This document shows, piece by piece, positions 1 to 13,331 of a stretch of DNA of 64,000 nucleotides. The DNA lies in NCBI GenBank assembly GCA_036346225.1, contig JARFIW010001343.1:1-64000 (forward strand). Direction: 5' to 3'. Both the position numbers and the translations under genes were made by a program. Under the pieces are notes generated by a model. It had not been told where the DNA came from, ran no database searches, and worked only from the letters and a program-made list of their open reading frames with translations. Positions within the stretch are counted from its first letter, which is position 1. Each line of letters starts with the position of its first letter. Source of the stretch: Platerodrilus igneus. Taxonomy: Eukaryota; Arthropoda; Insecta; Coleoptera; Lycidae.

Positions 1-1034
1 GAGCATTCTTGTTTATTTCCCTACGCCAATGCCTTGGCTTTGAATAGAATTCATTGCGTCCTTGTTTTACCTTTATATGTTCTTGATGCGGATTTATTTA
101 AAGTTTATGCATGCATTGCTGTTTTAAGATGAATTGGATGGCGCACAAAATTATTTATCTTACTGAATGTGATTGCATCTTTGAAGAATGAGCTTCCTTG
201 CATTGATTAAAGTTAATTGTAAATTTTATACAGTGTGTTTAATATTTGCTTTTTGCATAATTGGCGAATTTCGTACTTTTTATGATTAAAATGTTTGGTT
301 TTCTAGACTTTGGTGTCATTTACATGGAGTGCACAACCCTTGTGACCCCATATACCCCTAAATAACCCTATTATCATAGCAATATATATATATATATATA
401 TACATATATATATACAGTGTGTCCAAATTTCGAGTCTCTACATTGTGATTTCAGTTATTATAAGAGATAGAAATTGGGTTAAATGGGGAAAGATTTGGAG
501 GAATCCAGGCCAGTTTTGTATCCGTTTACAAAATTGGTGTAAGTTGTCTGGTTTTGGAGATATTCGAAGAAAACTAAAAATGGCGGATTTTGTTTTTTGA
601 TAATAAAACATGAATCATAAGTCGCACCATCACAAGACTTACACATTATTAAGACACTTTTCTAAAAGGAGTATTTTAGCATAAACAGAATCATTCGACT
701 GTCTTTTGTTTTCGAGGAAACGCCCACAACTTTTGTTTTTCTTATGGCCACCATTTTGAATATTAGGTGAATGTTATGCGCCTTAAAATTACCTTTTCAA
801 CGATATGCCACATGTCTATAAAAATGCAAAACTATCCTAAATTTTAAAAATAACTAAATTTGTATGTTCTATAACGTTTGGTAATCCCAACAGGGCAAAA
901 TTTGATTTCTACTTTCCAAACAGTAGTAGTAGTAGTACCACATACATTTTGTTAAGTAGAACTCGTAAAGTATTGGATATAAATCTTAAAATTAACTTAA
1001 ACATAAAACTGTAGCCTATCTTATCTAATTTAGG
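1..1034. other. unassigned AT-rich flank, no gene seen
   Basis: I see no convincing coding region, RNA gene or recognised element here. The stretch holds a TA microsatellite (382-414) and a very short AGT run near 925. The 145-bp satellite begins at its right edge. Confidence 0.5.
382..414. repeat. (TA)n microsatellite
   Basis: Alternating T and A with one TAC interruption are read directly from the sequence. Such tracts are length-variable and have no implied function. Confidence 0.9.
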
Positions 1035-4000
1035 GAACAAAATTAAATTTTTTTCTAAGGTCTTGGTATTGCAACTAATCGTTGTTGGTCACAATTGAAA
1101 CCAAATACTGAAAACTTTCAAAAATCAAAAATTTTATTATGAAATTTGAATTGCCGTTTTCGACCCCTTCTACCCCTGCCGGAGGGTTGGTAACTTTTTC
1201 CTAAGGTCTTGGTATTGCAACTAACCGTTCTTGGTCACAATTGAAACCAAACACTAAAAACTTTCGAAAATCGAAAATTTGATTATGAAATTTGAATTGT
1301 CGTTTACGACCCCTTTTGCCCCTTCCGGAGGGTTGGTAATTTTTTCTAAGGTCTTGGTATTGCAACTAACCGTTCTTGGTCACAATTGAAACCAAACACT
1401 GAAAACTTTCAAAAATCGAAAATTTGATTATGAAATTTGAATTGCCGTCTTCGACCCCTTCTACCCCTGCCGGAGGGTTGGAAATTTTTTCCTAAGGTCT
1501 TGGTATTGCAACTAACCGTTCTTGGTCACAATTGAAACCAAACACTGAAAACTTTGAAAAATCGAAAATTTGATAATGAAATTTGAATGCCGTCTTCGAC
1601 CCCTTCTACCCCTGCCGGAGGGTTGGTAATTTTTTCATAAGGTCGTGGTAATGCAACTAACCGTTCTTGGTTACAATTGAAACCAAACACTGAAAACTTT
1701 CGAAAATCGAAAATTTGATTATGAAATTTGAATTGCCGTCTTAGACCCCTTCTACCCCTGTCGGAAGGTTGGTAGTTTTTTCCTATGGTCTTGGTATTGC
1801 AACTAACCGTTATTGGTCAGAATTGAAACCAAACACTAAAAACTTTCAAAAATCGAAAATTTGATTATGAAATTTCAATTGCCGTCTTCGACCCCTTTTA
1901 CCCTTGCCGGAGAGTTGGTAATTTTTTTGCTAAGGTCTTGGCATTGCAACTAACCGTTTTTGGTCACAATTGAATCCAAACACTAAAAACTTTCAAAAAT
2001 CGAAAATTTTATTATGATATTTAAATTGCCGTTTACGACCTCCTCTGCTCCTGCTGAAGGGTTGGTAATTTTTTCCTAATGCCCTGGTATTGCAACTAAC
2101 CGTTCTTGGTCATAATTGAAACCAAACACTGAAAACTTTCGAAAATCGAAAATTTGATTATGAAATTTAAATTGCCGTCTTAGACCCCTTCTACCCCTGT
2201 CGGAGGATTGGTAATTTTTTCTAAGGTCTTGGTATTGCAACTAACTGTTCTTGGTCACAATTGAAACCAAACACTGAAAACTTTCAAAAATCGAAAATTT
2301 GATTATGAAATTTGAATTGCCGTCTTCGACCCCTTCTACCCCTGCCGGAGGGTTGGTAATTTTTTCCTAAGGTATTGGTATTGCAACTAACCGTTCTTAG
2401 TCACAATTGAAACCAAACACTGAAACTTTCAAAATCAAAATTTTATTATGAAATTTGAATTGCCGTCTTCGACCCCTTCTAGCCCTGCCGGAGGGTTGGT
2501 AATTTTGTCCTAAGGTCTTGGTATTGCAACTAACCGTTCTTGGTCACAATTGAAACCAAACACTAAAAACTTTCAAAAATCGAAAATTTGATTATGAAAT
2601 TTGAATTGCCGTTTACGACCCCTTCTGCCCCTGCCGGAGGGTTGGTAATTTTTTCAAAGGTCTTGGTATTGCAACTAACCGTTCTTGGTCACAATTGAAA
2701 CCAAACACTAAAAACTTTCAAAAATCGAAAATTTGATTCTGAAATAAGAATTGCTTTTTACGACCTTTTCTACCCCTGCCGAAAGGTTGGTAATTTTTTC
2801 CTATTGTCCTGGTATTGCAACTATCCGTTCTTGGTCACAATTGAAGCTAAACACTGAAAACTTTCAAAAATTGAAAATTTTATTATGAAATTTGAATTGC
2901 CGTCTTCGACCCCTTCTATTCTTGCCGGAGGGTTGGTAATTTTTTTGCTAAGGTCTTGGTATTGCAACTAACCGTTTTTGGTCACAATTGAAACCAAACA
3001 CTAAAAACTTACAAAAATCGAAAATTTTATTATGAAATTTGAATTGTCGTTTACCGCCTTTTCTACCCCTGCCGAAGGGTTGGTAATTTTTTCCTATGGT
3101 CTTGGTATTGCAACTAACCGTTATTGGTCATAATTGAAACCAAACACTGAAAACTTTCGAAAATCGAAAATTTGATTATGAAATTTAAATTGCCGTCTTC
3201 GACCCCTTTTACCCCTGCCGGAGGGTTGGTAATTTTTTCCTAAGGTATTGGTATTGCAACTAACCGTTCTTGGTCACAATTGAAACCAAACACTAAAAAC
3301 TTTCAAAAATCAAAAATTTGATTATGAAATTTGAATTGCCGTCTTCGACCTCTGCTACCCCTGCCGGAGGGTTGGTAATTTTTTCCTAAGGTCTTGGTAT
3401 TGCAACTAACCGTTCTTGGTCACAACTGAAACCAAACACTGAAAACTTTCAAAAATCGAAAATTTGATTATGAAATTTGAATTGCCGTCTTCGACCCCTT
3501 CTACCCCTGCCGGAGGTTTGGTAATTTTTTCCTAAGGTATTGGTATTGCTACGAACCGTTCTTGGTCACAATTGAAACCAAACACTGAAACTTTCAAAAA
3601 TCAAAAATTTTATTATGAAATTTGAATTGCCGTCTTCGACCCCTTCTACCCCTGCCGGAGGGTTGGTAATTTTGTCCTAAGGTCTTGGTATTGCAACTAA
3701 CCGTTCTTGGTCACAATTGAAACCAAACACTAAAAACTTTCGAAAATCGAAAATTTGATTATGAAATTTGAATTGCCGTTTACGACCCCTTCTGCCCCTG
3801 CCGGAGGGTTGGTAATTTTTTCAAAGGTCTTGGTATTGCAACTAACCGTTCTTGGTCACAATTGAAACCAAACACTAAAAACTTTCAAAAATCGAAAATT
3901 TGATTCTGAAATAAGAATTGCTTTTTACGACCTTTTCTACCCCTGCCGAAAGGTTGGTAATTTTTTCCTATTGTCCTGGTATTGCAACTATCCGTTCTTG

Positions 4001-7000
4001 GTCACAATTGAAGCTAAACACTGAAAACTTTCAAAAATTGAAAATTTTATTATGAAATTTGAATTGCCGTCTTCGACCCCTTCTATTCTTGCCGGAGGGT
4101 TGGTAATTTTTTTGCTAAGGTCTTGGTATTGCAACTAACCGTTTTTGGTCACAATTGAAACCAAACACTAAAAACTTACAAAAATCGAAAATTTTATTAT
4201 GAAATTTGAATTGCCGTTTACCGACCTTTTCTACCCCTGCCGAAGGGTTGGTAATTTTTTCCTATGGTCTTGGTATTGCAACTAACCGTTATTGGTCACA
4301 ATTGAAAACAAACACTGAAAACTTTCAAAAATCGAAAATTTGATTATGAAATTTGACATGCCGTCTTCGACCCTTTCTACCCTTGCCGGAGAGTTGGTAA
4401 TTTTTTTGCTAAGGTCTTGGTATTGGAACTAACCGTTTTTGAAACCAAAGACTGAAAACTTTCAAAAATCGAAAATTTTATTATGATATTTGAATTGCCG
4501 TTTACGACCTCCTCTGCTCCTGCTGAAGGGTTGGTAATTTTTTCCTAATGCCCTGGTATTGCAACTAACCGTTCTTGGTCATAATTGAAACCAAACACTG
4601 AAAACTTTTGAAAATCGAAAATTTGATTATGAAATTTAAATTGCCGTCTTAGACCCCTTCTACCCCTGTTGGAGGGTTGGTAATTTTTTCTAAGGTCTTG
4701 GTATTGCAACTAACTGTTCTTGGTCACAATTGAAACCAAACACTGAAAACTTTCAAAAATCGAAAATTTGATTATGAAATTTGAATTGCCGTCTTCGACC
4801 CCTTCTACCCCTGCCGGAGGGTTGGTAATTTTTTTCTAAGGTCTTGGTATTGCAACTAATCGTTGTTGGTCACAATTGAAACCAAATACTGAAAACTTTC
4901 AAAAATCAAAAATTTTATTATGAAATTTGAATTGCCGTTTTCGACCCCTTCTACCCCTGCCGGAGGGTTGGTAACTTATTCCTAAGGTCTTGGTATTGCA
5001 ACTAACCGTTCTTGGTCACAATTGAAACCAAACACTAAAAACTTTCGAAAATCGAAAATTTGATTATGAAATTTGAATTGTCGTTTACGACCCCTTTTGC
5101 CCCTGCCGGAGGGTTGGTAATTTTTTCTAAGGTCTTGGTATTGCAACTAACCGTTCTTGGTCACAATTGAAACCAAACACTGAAAACTTTCAAAATCGAA
5201 AATTTGATTATGAAATTTGAATTGCCGTCTTCGACCCCTTCTACCCCTGCCGGAGGGTTGGTAATTTTTTCCTAAGGTCTTGGTATTGCAACTAACCGTT
5301 CTTGGTCACAATTGAAACCAAACACTGAAAACTTTGAAAAATCGAAAATTTGATAATGAAATTTGAATGCCGTCTTCGACCCCTTCTACCCCTGCCGGAG
5401 GGTTGGTAATTTTTTCATAAGGTCTTGGTAATGCAACTAACCGCTCTTGGTTACAATTGAAACCAAACACTGAAAACTTTCGAAAATCGAAAATTTGATT
5501 ATGAAATTTGAATTGCCGTCTTAGACCCCTTCTACCCCTGTCGGAAGGTTAGTAATTTTTTCTAAGGTCTTAGTATTGCAACGTACCGTTCTTGGTCACA
5601 ATTGAAACCAAACACTGAAAACTTTCAAAAATCGAATATTTGATTATGAAATTTGAATTGCCGTTATGACCCCTTCTGCCCCTGCCGGAGAGTTGGTAAT
5701 TTTTTCTAAGGTCTCGGTATTGCAACTAACCGTTCTTGGTCACAATTGAAACCAAACACTAAAATCTTTCAAAAATCGAAAATTTGGTTTTGAATTTTGA
5801 ATTGCCGTTTACGACCTTTTCTACCCCTGCCGAAGGGTTGGTAATTTTTTCCTATGGTCCTGGTATTGCAACTATCCGTTCTTGGTCACAATTGAAGCTA
5901 AACACTGAAAACTTTCAAACATTGAAAATTTCATTATGAAATTTGAATTGCCGTCTTCGATTCCTTCTATCCTTGCCGGATGGTTTGAAATTTTTTTGCT
6001 AAGGTCTTGGTATTGCAACTAACCGTTCTTGGTCACAATTGAAACCAAACACTGATAACTTTTAAAAATCGAAAGTTTTATTATGAATTTTGAATTGCCG
6101 TCTTCGACCCCTTCTACCCCTGTCGGAGGGTTGGTAATTTTTTCTGAAGTTTTAGTATTGCAACGTACCGTTCTTGGTCACAATTGAAACCAAACACTGT
6201 AAACTTTCAAAAATCGAATATTTGATTATGAAATTTGAATTGCCGTTATGACCCCTTCTGCCCCTGCCGGAGAGTTGGTAATTTTTTCTAAGGTCTTGGT
6301 ATTGCAACTAACCGTTCTTGGTCACAATCGAAACCAAACACTAAAAACTTACAAAAATCGAAAATTTTATCATGAAATTTGAATTGCCGTTTACGACCTT
6401 TTCTACCCCTGCCAAAGGGTTGGTAATTTTTTCCTATGGTGCTGGTATTGCAACTATCCGTTCTTGGTCACAATTGAAGCTAAACACTGAAAACATTCAA
6501 AAATTGAAAATTTCATTATGTAATTTGAATTGCCGTTTACGATCCCTTCTACCCCTGCCAAAGGGTTGGTAATTTTTTCCTAAGGTCTTGGTATTGCAAC
6601 TAACCGTTCTTGGTCACAATCGAAACCAAACACTAAAAACTTACAAAAATCGAAAATTTTATTATGAAATTTGAATTGCCGTTTACGACCTTTTCTACCC
6701 CTGCCAAAGGGTTGGTAATTTTTTCCTATGGTGCTGGTATTGCAACTATCCGTTCTTGGTCACAATTGAAGCTAAACACTGAAAACTTTCAAAAATTGAA
6801 AATTTCATTATGAAATTTGAATTGCCGTCTTCGATTCCTTCTATCCTTGCCGGAGGGTTGGTAATTTTTTTGCTAAGGTCTTGGTATTGCAACTAACCTT
6901 TCATGGTCACAATTGAAACCAAACACTAAAAACTTACAAAAATCGAAAATTTTATTATGAAATTTGAATTGCCGTTTACGACCTTTTCTACCTCTGCCGA

Positions 7001-8700
7001 AGGGTTGGTAATTTTTTCTTATGGTCCTGGTATTGCAACTAACCGTTCTTGGTCACAATTGAAGCTAAACACTGAAAACTTTCAAAAATTGGAAATTTCA
7101 TTATGAAATTTGAATTGCTGTTTACGATCCCTTCTACCCCTGCCAAAGGGTTGGTAATTTTTTCCTAAGGTCTTGGTATTGCAACTAACCGTTCTTGGTC
7201 ACAATCGAAACCAAACACTAAAAACTTACAAAAATCGAAAATTTTATTATGAAATTTGAATTGCCGTTTACGACCTTTTCTACCCCTGCCGAAGGGTTGA
7301 TAATTTTTTCCTATGGTGCTGGTATTGCAACTATCCGTTCTTGGTCACAATTGAAGCTAAACACTGAAAACTTTCAAAAATTGAAAATTTCATCTAATTT
7401 GAATTGCCGTTTACGACCCCTTCTACCCCTGCCAAAGGGTTGGTAATTTTTTCTTAAGGTCTTGGTATTGCAACTAACCGTTCATGGTAACAATTGAAAC
7501 CAAACACTAAAAACTTATAAAAATCGAAAATTTTATTATGAATTTTGAATTGCCGTTTACGACCTTTTCTACCCCTGCCGAAGGGTTGGTAATTTTTTCC
7601 TATGGTCCTGGTATTGCAACTAACCGTTCTTGGTCACAATTGAAGCTAAACACTGAAAACTTTCAAAATTGGAAATTTCATTATGAAATTTGAATTGCTG
7701 TTTACGATCCCTTCTACCCCTGCCAAAGGGTTGGTAATTTTTTCCTAAGGTTTTGGTATTGCAACTAACCGTTCTTGGTCACAATCGAAACCAAACACTA
7801 AAAACTTACAAAAATCGAAAATTTTATTATGAAATTTGAATTGCCGTTTACGACCTTTTCTACCCCTGCCGAAGGGTTGATAATTTTTTCCTATGGTGCT
7901 GGTATTGCAACTATCCGTTCTTGGTCACAATTGAAGCTAAACACTGAAAACTTTCAAAAATTGAAAATTTCATCTAATTTGAATTGCCGTTTACGACCCC
8001 TTCTACCCCTGCCAAAGGGTTGGTAATTTTTTCTTAAGGTCTTGGTATTGCAACTAACCGTTCATGGTAACAATTGAAACCAAACACTAAAAACTTATAA
8101 AAATCGAAAATTTTATTATGAATTTTGAATTGCCGTTTACGACCTTTTCTACCCCTGCCGAAGGGTTGGTAATTTTTTCCTATGGTCCTGGTATTGCAAC
8201 TAACCGTTCTTGGTCACAATTGAAGCTAAACACTGAAAACTTTCAAAAATTGGAAATTTCGTTATGAAATTTGAATTGCTGTTTACGATCCCTTCTACCC
8301 CTGCCAAAGGGTTGGTAATTTTTTCCTAAGGTCTTGGTATTGCAACTAACCGTTCTTGGTCACAATCGAAACCAAACACTAAAAACTTACAAAAATCGAA
8401 AATTTTATCATGAAATTTGAATTGCCGTTTACGATCTTTTCTACCCCTGCCAAAGGGTTGGTAATTTTTTCCTATGGTGCTGGTATTGCAACTATCCGTT
8501 CTTGGTCACAATTGAAGCTAAACACTGAAAACTTTCAAAAATTGAAAATTTCATTATGTAATTTGAATTGCCGTTTACGATCCCTTCTACCCTTGCCAAA
8601 GGGTTGGTAATTTTTTCCTAAGGTCTTGGTATTGCAACTAACTGTTCTTGACCGCAATTGAAGCCAAACACTGAAAAGTTTCAAAATTCGAAAATTTGCA
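1035..8700. repeat. Satellite 1, ~145-146 bp tandem repeat, about 52 units
   Basis: The landmark TCTTGGTATTGCAACTAAC recurs every 145-146 bp (for example 1061, 1207, 1352, 1498). Each unit also contains a conserved CAAAAATCGAAAATTT block and a CCCCTGCCGGAGGGTTGG block. Units differ by scattered substitutions and small indels. Similar units recur at regular multiples, so the array has higher-order structure. Short open frames of 65-66 codons (6372, 7249, 7829, 8410) arise only because the period and codon phase coincide. I do not regard them as genes. The array ends at the 5' truncated edge of the Copia relic. Confidence 0.95.
6950..8640. repeat. higher-order repeat, ~580 bp (4-mer of satellite 1)
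   Basis: Within satellite 1, blocks beginning near 7104, 7684 and 8265 repeat with a 580-581 bp spacing, which is four basic units. Two of the blocks are almost identical; the open frames at 7249 and 7829 translate identically. This points to recent local amplification inside an older array. Confidence 0.85.
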
Positions 8701-8754
8701 AGCATACAGTATTATAGTTTTATTTGTTGCAATATTTAACTGGACCGCTGTAAT

Positions 8755-9222
8755 TTGAGCAAAGACGAAGATGAAGATGAAGACAACTTCAGTCACGTTT
8801 ACAAGATGAGCAGCGTACTACGAATTGAAATATTATCTAAGGATAACTTTTATACGTGGAAAATCCAAATAGAAGCCTTGTTGATTAAAAACGATGCATG
8901 GAATTGCGTGAACGGCAAACATTTGAAACACGAATTTGTTGACGGTGACAAAGAGTTAATAAAAGTTATCGAAGCTTGGGAAATCGGTGATAGTAAGGCG
9001 AAATCAGATATTATTTTATCGATTAGTCCATCGGAACTTAAACAAATTAAGGGATGTGTAACCTCTCGCGATGTTTGGTTGAAATTAGAAAGTATATACC
9101 AATCGAAAGGTCCTGCTAGAAAAGCTACGTTTCTTAAACAATTAACGTTGAGTCGCATGGAAGTAAACGGCGACGTGCGTGTACATATCAACAATTTTTT
9201 TGACGTTGAGATAGCTTTCTGA
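8755..9222 (+). pseudogene. Copia gag, N-terminal part
   Basis: The open stretch includes the Copia Gag signature around KDNFYTWKIQIEALL, then a W...G segment and an LKLESIYQ-like region typical of the UBN2/Retrotran_gag family that forms the capsid-like particle. The first ATG in frame is at 8806; upstream codons are open but acidic and probably leader. Reading stops at 9222 after a frame change near ...NNFFDVEIAF. Homology continues in another frame downstream, so this is a broken gene rather than a short one. Confidence 0.85.
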
Positions 9223-9491
9223 AATGGGAGTGGACATTAATTGCGATTTACTGTTAATTATGTTACTCTATAGTTTGCCATCGCATTTGAAAACTTTCGT
9301 TGTGTAATCGAGTCGCGTGATGAATTACCAGCACCTGAAATATTGCGTACCAAAATAATTGAGGAAAGTGATGCACGGAATAATCATGCTCGTAGAAGTT
9401 TACACGACGCAATGCTAGTGAATCGAAAAGTGTATACAAAGTTTAATTCATTCAAGAAAACAGTAGGAAAAATGTGATCTAGTTAACAGCA
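9223..9491 (+). pseudogene. Copia gag, frame-shifted C-terminal part
   Basis: This stretch lacks a long open frame, but pieces in alternate frames read like the rest of Copia Gag (a LLIMLLYSLPSHLKTF-like segment near 9245-9300). It bridges the gag N-terminus and the zinc-knuckle frame with at least two shifts or stops. Confidence 0.6.
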
Positions 9492-10013
9492 GTGACACAC
9501 CAAGATTTGAAAAATTTTAAATTCCGTTGTCACAGATGTAGGAAGGTAGGACACAAAGCCTCGGAATACAAAGGTAAGAATGTTCCTATTACTACTATTG
9601 CTGGAAATTCACATAAAGTTGGCTATGTTACTAACGAATCTTATCACACTAATCACTTAGTTGAAAAACAATATTGGTGTTTGGACATTGGCGCGACATC
9701 TCATTTATGTCGGAATCGCGAAAATTTTACCCAAATTTCTAGTTCTTTGAATGAAAATTTGCATTTAGCGAATCATGCGTGCACGAAAATTATAGCTAAT
9801 GGAACTGTTTCACTTACGGCTGACATTGATGGTTATTCAAAAAACATTACACTAAATAATGTATTATGTGTACCGGACTTGAGTACGAATTTAATGTCTG
9901 TTGGAAAAGTTACGCAGAAAGGTCACGAAGTTTTATTTAAGAGAAATAATGCTCCTGGTCTTGACAAAAAGGGCAATGTTCGGTTAATTGCTGATCGAAT
10001 AGGCGATTTATAT
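9492..10013 (+). pseudogene. Copia nucleocapsid knuckle and aspartic protease, cut by Gypsy-A
   Basis: Residues 13-26 form a CCHC-type knuckle (C-X2-C-X4-H-X4-Y). The last cysteine is replaced by tyrosine, so zinc binding would be impaired. Residues 61-73 carry the Copia protease motif DIGATSH, in which the usual DSGATSH serine is isoleucine. The frame runs on into foreign sequence at 10014, where the Gypsy-A LTR begins. The true continuation of this Copia frame lies at 16580. Confidence 0.88.
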
Positions 10014-10535
10014 TGTTGCGATCCACTATTAGGCAACCCGTCAAACATACAAACGCCCGGGGCACAGCGTATTCTTCAGCATTCGAGAATCCTTCTACAA
10101 AGTTCTAGATAATGAGTCATATCTTAATGCAGGGTATATATAAGGCCGCTTATGAATGTAAGAGTTAGTCTATTCTTGAATGTCTAATATAAATTATATC
10201 GTTGTAAAGTAAACGTAGTTGAGTTTTTAGAATATATACATAAATGATATGCTGTGTCTAATGTGCATGCAGCTTGCAGTATACATAAATAAATAGAAGT
10301 GTATAAACAAATAGTTGTGTTAGTGTGGTTATTGGACCTAGGGTAAAGAAGCTAGTTTAAGAAGATATTAGTGCTTGTAAATTCATTAGTGTAATAGTGC
10401 TTCATTGTTAAGTGGACTGAAAACATCTATAAATAAGGCATATATTGTTAATTAGACTTGTGAACAGTGAGTAATAAAGACCATTATTATTACTTGTTTT
10501 AAATTAAAGAAACGCGGTAGTAGTAGCGCGTTACA
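10014..10535 (+). repeat. Gypsy-A 5' LTR
   Basis: The LTR is 522 bp, begins TGTTGC and ends GTTACA (TG...CA termini). It is repeated almost exactly at 16055-16575. It contains a TATA box near 10135 and AATAAAG near its 3' end, fitting U3 and R/U5 signals. Confidence 0.93.
10135..10170 (+). promoter_or_regulatory. Gypsy-A LTR core promoter
   Basis: TATATATAAGG at 10135-10145 is followed about 25-30 bp later by TTAGTC (10165-10170), which resembles an arthropod initiator. The same pair recurs in the 3' LTR. Assignment rests on spacing and motif only. Confidence 0.6.
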
Positions 10536-10556
10536 CTGGTGTCAGGCATTTGTGGG
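10536..10556 (+). promoter_or_regulatory. Gypsy-A candidate primer-binding site
   Basis: TGGTGTCAGGC begins one base after the LTR end (10537), where a tRNA 3'-end complement (TGG...) is expected. I do not assign the tRNA. Confidence 0.55.
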
Positions 10557-10610
10557 GTATATAGTGATTAATTTAAAACACAAGTCTAAAGACATTTAAG
10601 TAGTTTATAT

Positions 10611-11806
10611 ATGCCAGTTACAAGGAGTCAAAATAAGATGGAGGCAGAAAGTTTAATGAATTTCCTTAAGGATTTTAAATCCGAAATGCAAGTGACACTT
10701 AGTGAAAATGCTGAGAAAATGGAGGAGAGGTCGGCTAAACTGGAAGTGACACTAAACGAAAACTTAGTGAAGTCAGTTGAACTGGAATCGACCCTTAAAG
10801 AATTTAAATACGGCATGGAAATGACACTTAGTGAAAATGCTGAGAAAATAGAGGAAAAGTTAAGTGAAAATACAGCCACGTTAGAACGAAGATTAATGGA
10901 AAGTTCCATTGCATTGAAAGAAGATTTCACTGAACAGGTAAAACAGTTGAGCAAAAGTTGGACAGTAAATTGATAAAAATGGAAGAAGATGTGATGAGGT
11001 TGCAAGAACAAGTAATTTCACTAACAACGCGGCCACTTGAATTGCCAAGCCAAGTTGTTAATCAGAACATTCCAGAAATAAGAACCACGGAAAGAAGCGA
11101 GTCAATTCCGTCTAAATTTAAAGTAAAACCACCTACATTCGATGGTAAAACACCTTGGCCCACATATTTGAAACAATTTGAAGCTGCTGCAATAGCCAAC
11201 GGTTGGTGCAACAAAGAGAAGGCTATCTCTCTAATAGTGGCTCTACGGGGGGAAGCTCTTAACATCTTACAAACGATTCCCGATCACCAGCAGAATGATT
11301 ACGGCCTCTTAACATCGAAGCTTGAGATGAGATATGGAGACGCTCACCTTCAACAGGTTTACCACGCACAAGTTAAGAACCGCTCGCAAAAGACAAGTGA
11401 AAGCCTGCAAGAATTCGAAGCTGACATCGCCAGATTAGTTAGATTGGCATATCCAACGGCACCAGATAGTTTCCTCGAACAACTGGCTGTACAAACATTT
11501 GTGGATGGCGTTAAAGATGGCGAAATACAGCAAGCGCTAAGATTAGCACGGCCAAAGATGTTAGATGACGCACTGGCTCATGCGCTTGAATTTGAAGCAG
11601 CTAAGCAGACATCACACAGAATGAGTCACAAAGTTCGGTCTGCCTTAGAGGAACCTGATCAAGCGCAGAACAGCATAGAGGAAATAATCAACCGTGTGGA
11701 AAAGCTTGAAAGACAACGACCGCGGAGATGGGGTCTGCGATGCTGGAACTGCGGCGAAGTTGGTCATATACAGAGACGCTGCACTCAACCAAAAACAACC
11801 GGCTGA
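10611..11806 (+). pseudogene. Gypsy-A gag with coiled coil and CCHC knuckle, one frame break
   Basis: Translation starts at ATG 10611 (MPVTRSQNK). The first ~110 residues are heptad-rich and contain an internal duplication: a segment with LSENAEKMEE recurs about 43 residues later as LSENAEKIEE. A single-base loss near 10950 moves the frame; the second frame (10958-11806) holds the capsid-like region (FKVKPPTFDGKTPWPTYLKQF) and ends with a complete CCHC knuckle (CWNCGEVGHIQRRC). Gag would coat the element RNA. Without the break it would be close to 390 residues. Confidence 0.88.
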
Positions 11807-11893
11807 GCAGCAGGAAAACTAAAGCAAGTCGACGTAAGGGGCGAACGTCGACAGCACAACGTAGTGCCCGGAGATTATCATCCGTGCTGCATC

Positions 11894-12409
11894 GTCGATG
11901 GGGAGTCTGGACAGCATTTATATCGATGGAAGAATTAATGGTAGGGGTGTCCGATTACTCGTGGATACAGGAGCGACAAAACTATTGTGAGACCAGATTT
12001 GGTTGGTCGTGGAAAAATGCTACCTGTATCGGTGTGTCTTCGAACGGCAAGTGGTGAGAAAATTTGTACTCACGGAGAGACTGCCGTTATGTTGACAATT
12101 GGGGACAAATTAATTAATCATCGAGTGTTGGTAGCTGAAATTACAGAAGAAGTGATCTTGGGAATGGATCTCATGAGAGAATATGGGTTTCATGTAAACA
12201 TGAAAGAAAATGTGCTTCGGATAGATGATGATGAGATTCCATTTCAAGGTAGGAGTAACCAGACGATGCAAGTTCGAATGATTTGCGATATGAAAATACC
12301 CGAGAAGGCAGAAATGATAGTAATGGGATGCCCGGATGGTACGCTCCGGGAAGGACAAGTATGCATGATGGAAGCAACTGAATCGGGAGTGGGTCAGGAG
12401 GACTTCTGA
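11894..12409 (+). pseudogene. Gypsy-A retropepsin-like protease
   Basis: The catalytic LLVDTGATK lies near 11955-11985 in one frame. The rest of the domain, including the C-terminal ILGMDLMREYGF motif, is in the next frame (11987-12409). The break falls in a short A run directly after the active site. A second break near 12400 ends the frame. The enzyme would process Gag-Pol. Confidence 0.8.
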
Positions 12410-12438
12410 TTGGAAGAACGCTGGTAAAGTCTCGAAAT

Positions 12439-13330
12439 ATGGTACCAGTAAGGGTGCTGAACATTAATCCCCATACAGTGACCCTGAAGAAAGGCATGAT
12501 TGTGGGAAGTTGCATTCCAGTATGTCATATTAAACGTTGTGTGGACGACACGAAAAATAAACCAACCAACGGTTGCTCACAGAAATTGCTGGATATGTTG
12601 ATACCCTCGTGTCAAGGATTAAATGGCGACCAACTGGGCAAGGTAAAAGAACTGGTCGTACGATATCGAGGTGTGTTTGCACTGGATGATAGTGAGAAAG
12701 GAAGGACGAATGTTGTGCAACACAAGATCAATACTGGAGATGCGCAACCGATAAGACAAAACCCAGGCGGCTTCCTTTGGCAAAACGTAAGGAAGCCGAG
12801 CAAATTATCACCGATATGGAAGAACAGGAGTGATTGAACCCTCGAATAGTCCATGGGCATCCCCGGTAGTGCTTGTCAAGAAAAGGACGGGTCGACAAGG
12901 TTTTGTGTAGACTACCGGCGGCTTAATAATGTGACAAAGAAAGACAGCTATCCTTTGCCCAGAATTGATGACACCTTAGATACTCTATCCGGATCTAAAT
13001 GGTTTTCGACCTTGGACTTGAAAAGCGGATACTGGCAGGTAGGCTTGGAGCCAAACGATAAAGAAAAGACTGCGTTTACAATTGGAACTGGATTATGGCA
13101 GTTCAAGGTCATGCCATTTGGATTATGCAATGCTCCTGCTACTTTTGAACGATTGATGGAGTCGGTACTGCGTGGACTGTCCTGGAAGACATGTCTGGTG
13201 TACCTGGACGACGTGATAGTGTTAGGCCGGTCTTTTGAAGAACATCTTAAGAACCTAGAGGAGATATTCCAAAGATTACGCGGGCAAACCTTACATTAAG
13301 CCCCAAGAAGTGCCACCTATTTGGAAAAGA
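12439..13330 (+). pseudogene. Gypsy-A reverse transcriptase
   Basis: The first part (12439-12837) is the connection before RT, including the ...RGVFALDDSEKG region typical just upstream of Gypsy RT. The palm follows in 12853-13299 with [21 protein letters not shown] (first catalytic Asp), [12 protein letters not shown] and VYLDDVIV (YLDD catalytic pair). Three single-base shifts (about 12775-12835, 12885, 13280) break the frame, each next to a short homopolymer or repeated base. All core RT motifs are present. Confidence 0.9.
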
Positions 13331-13331
13331 G

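Noticed and set aside
6372..8610. Four near-identical 65-66 codon open frames as a small gene family
   Set aside because: They are phase-locked to the satellite 1 period and lie wholly inside the tandem array.
8850..9194. Minus-strand 114-codon frame opposite Copia gag, and similar antisense frames across pol genes
   Set aside because: Antisense shadows of clearly recognised plus-strand coding sequence.
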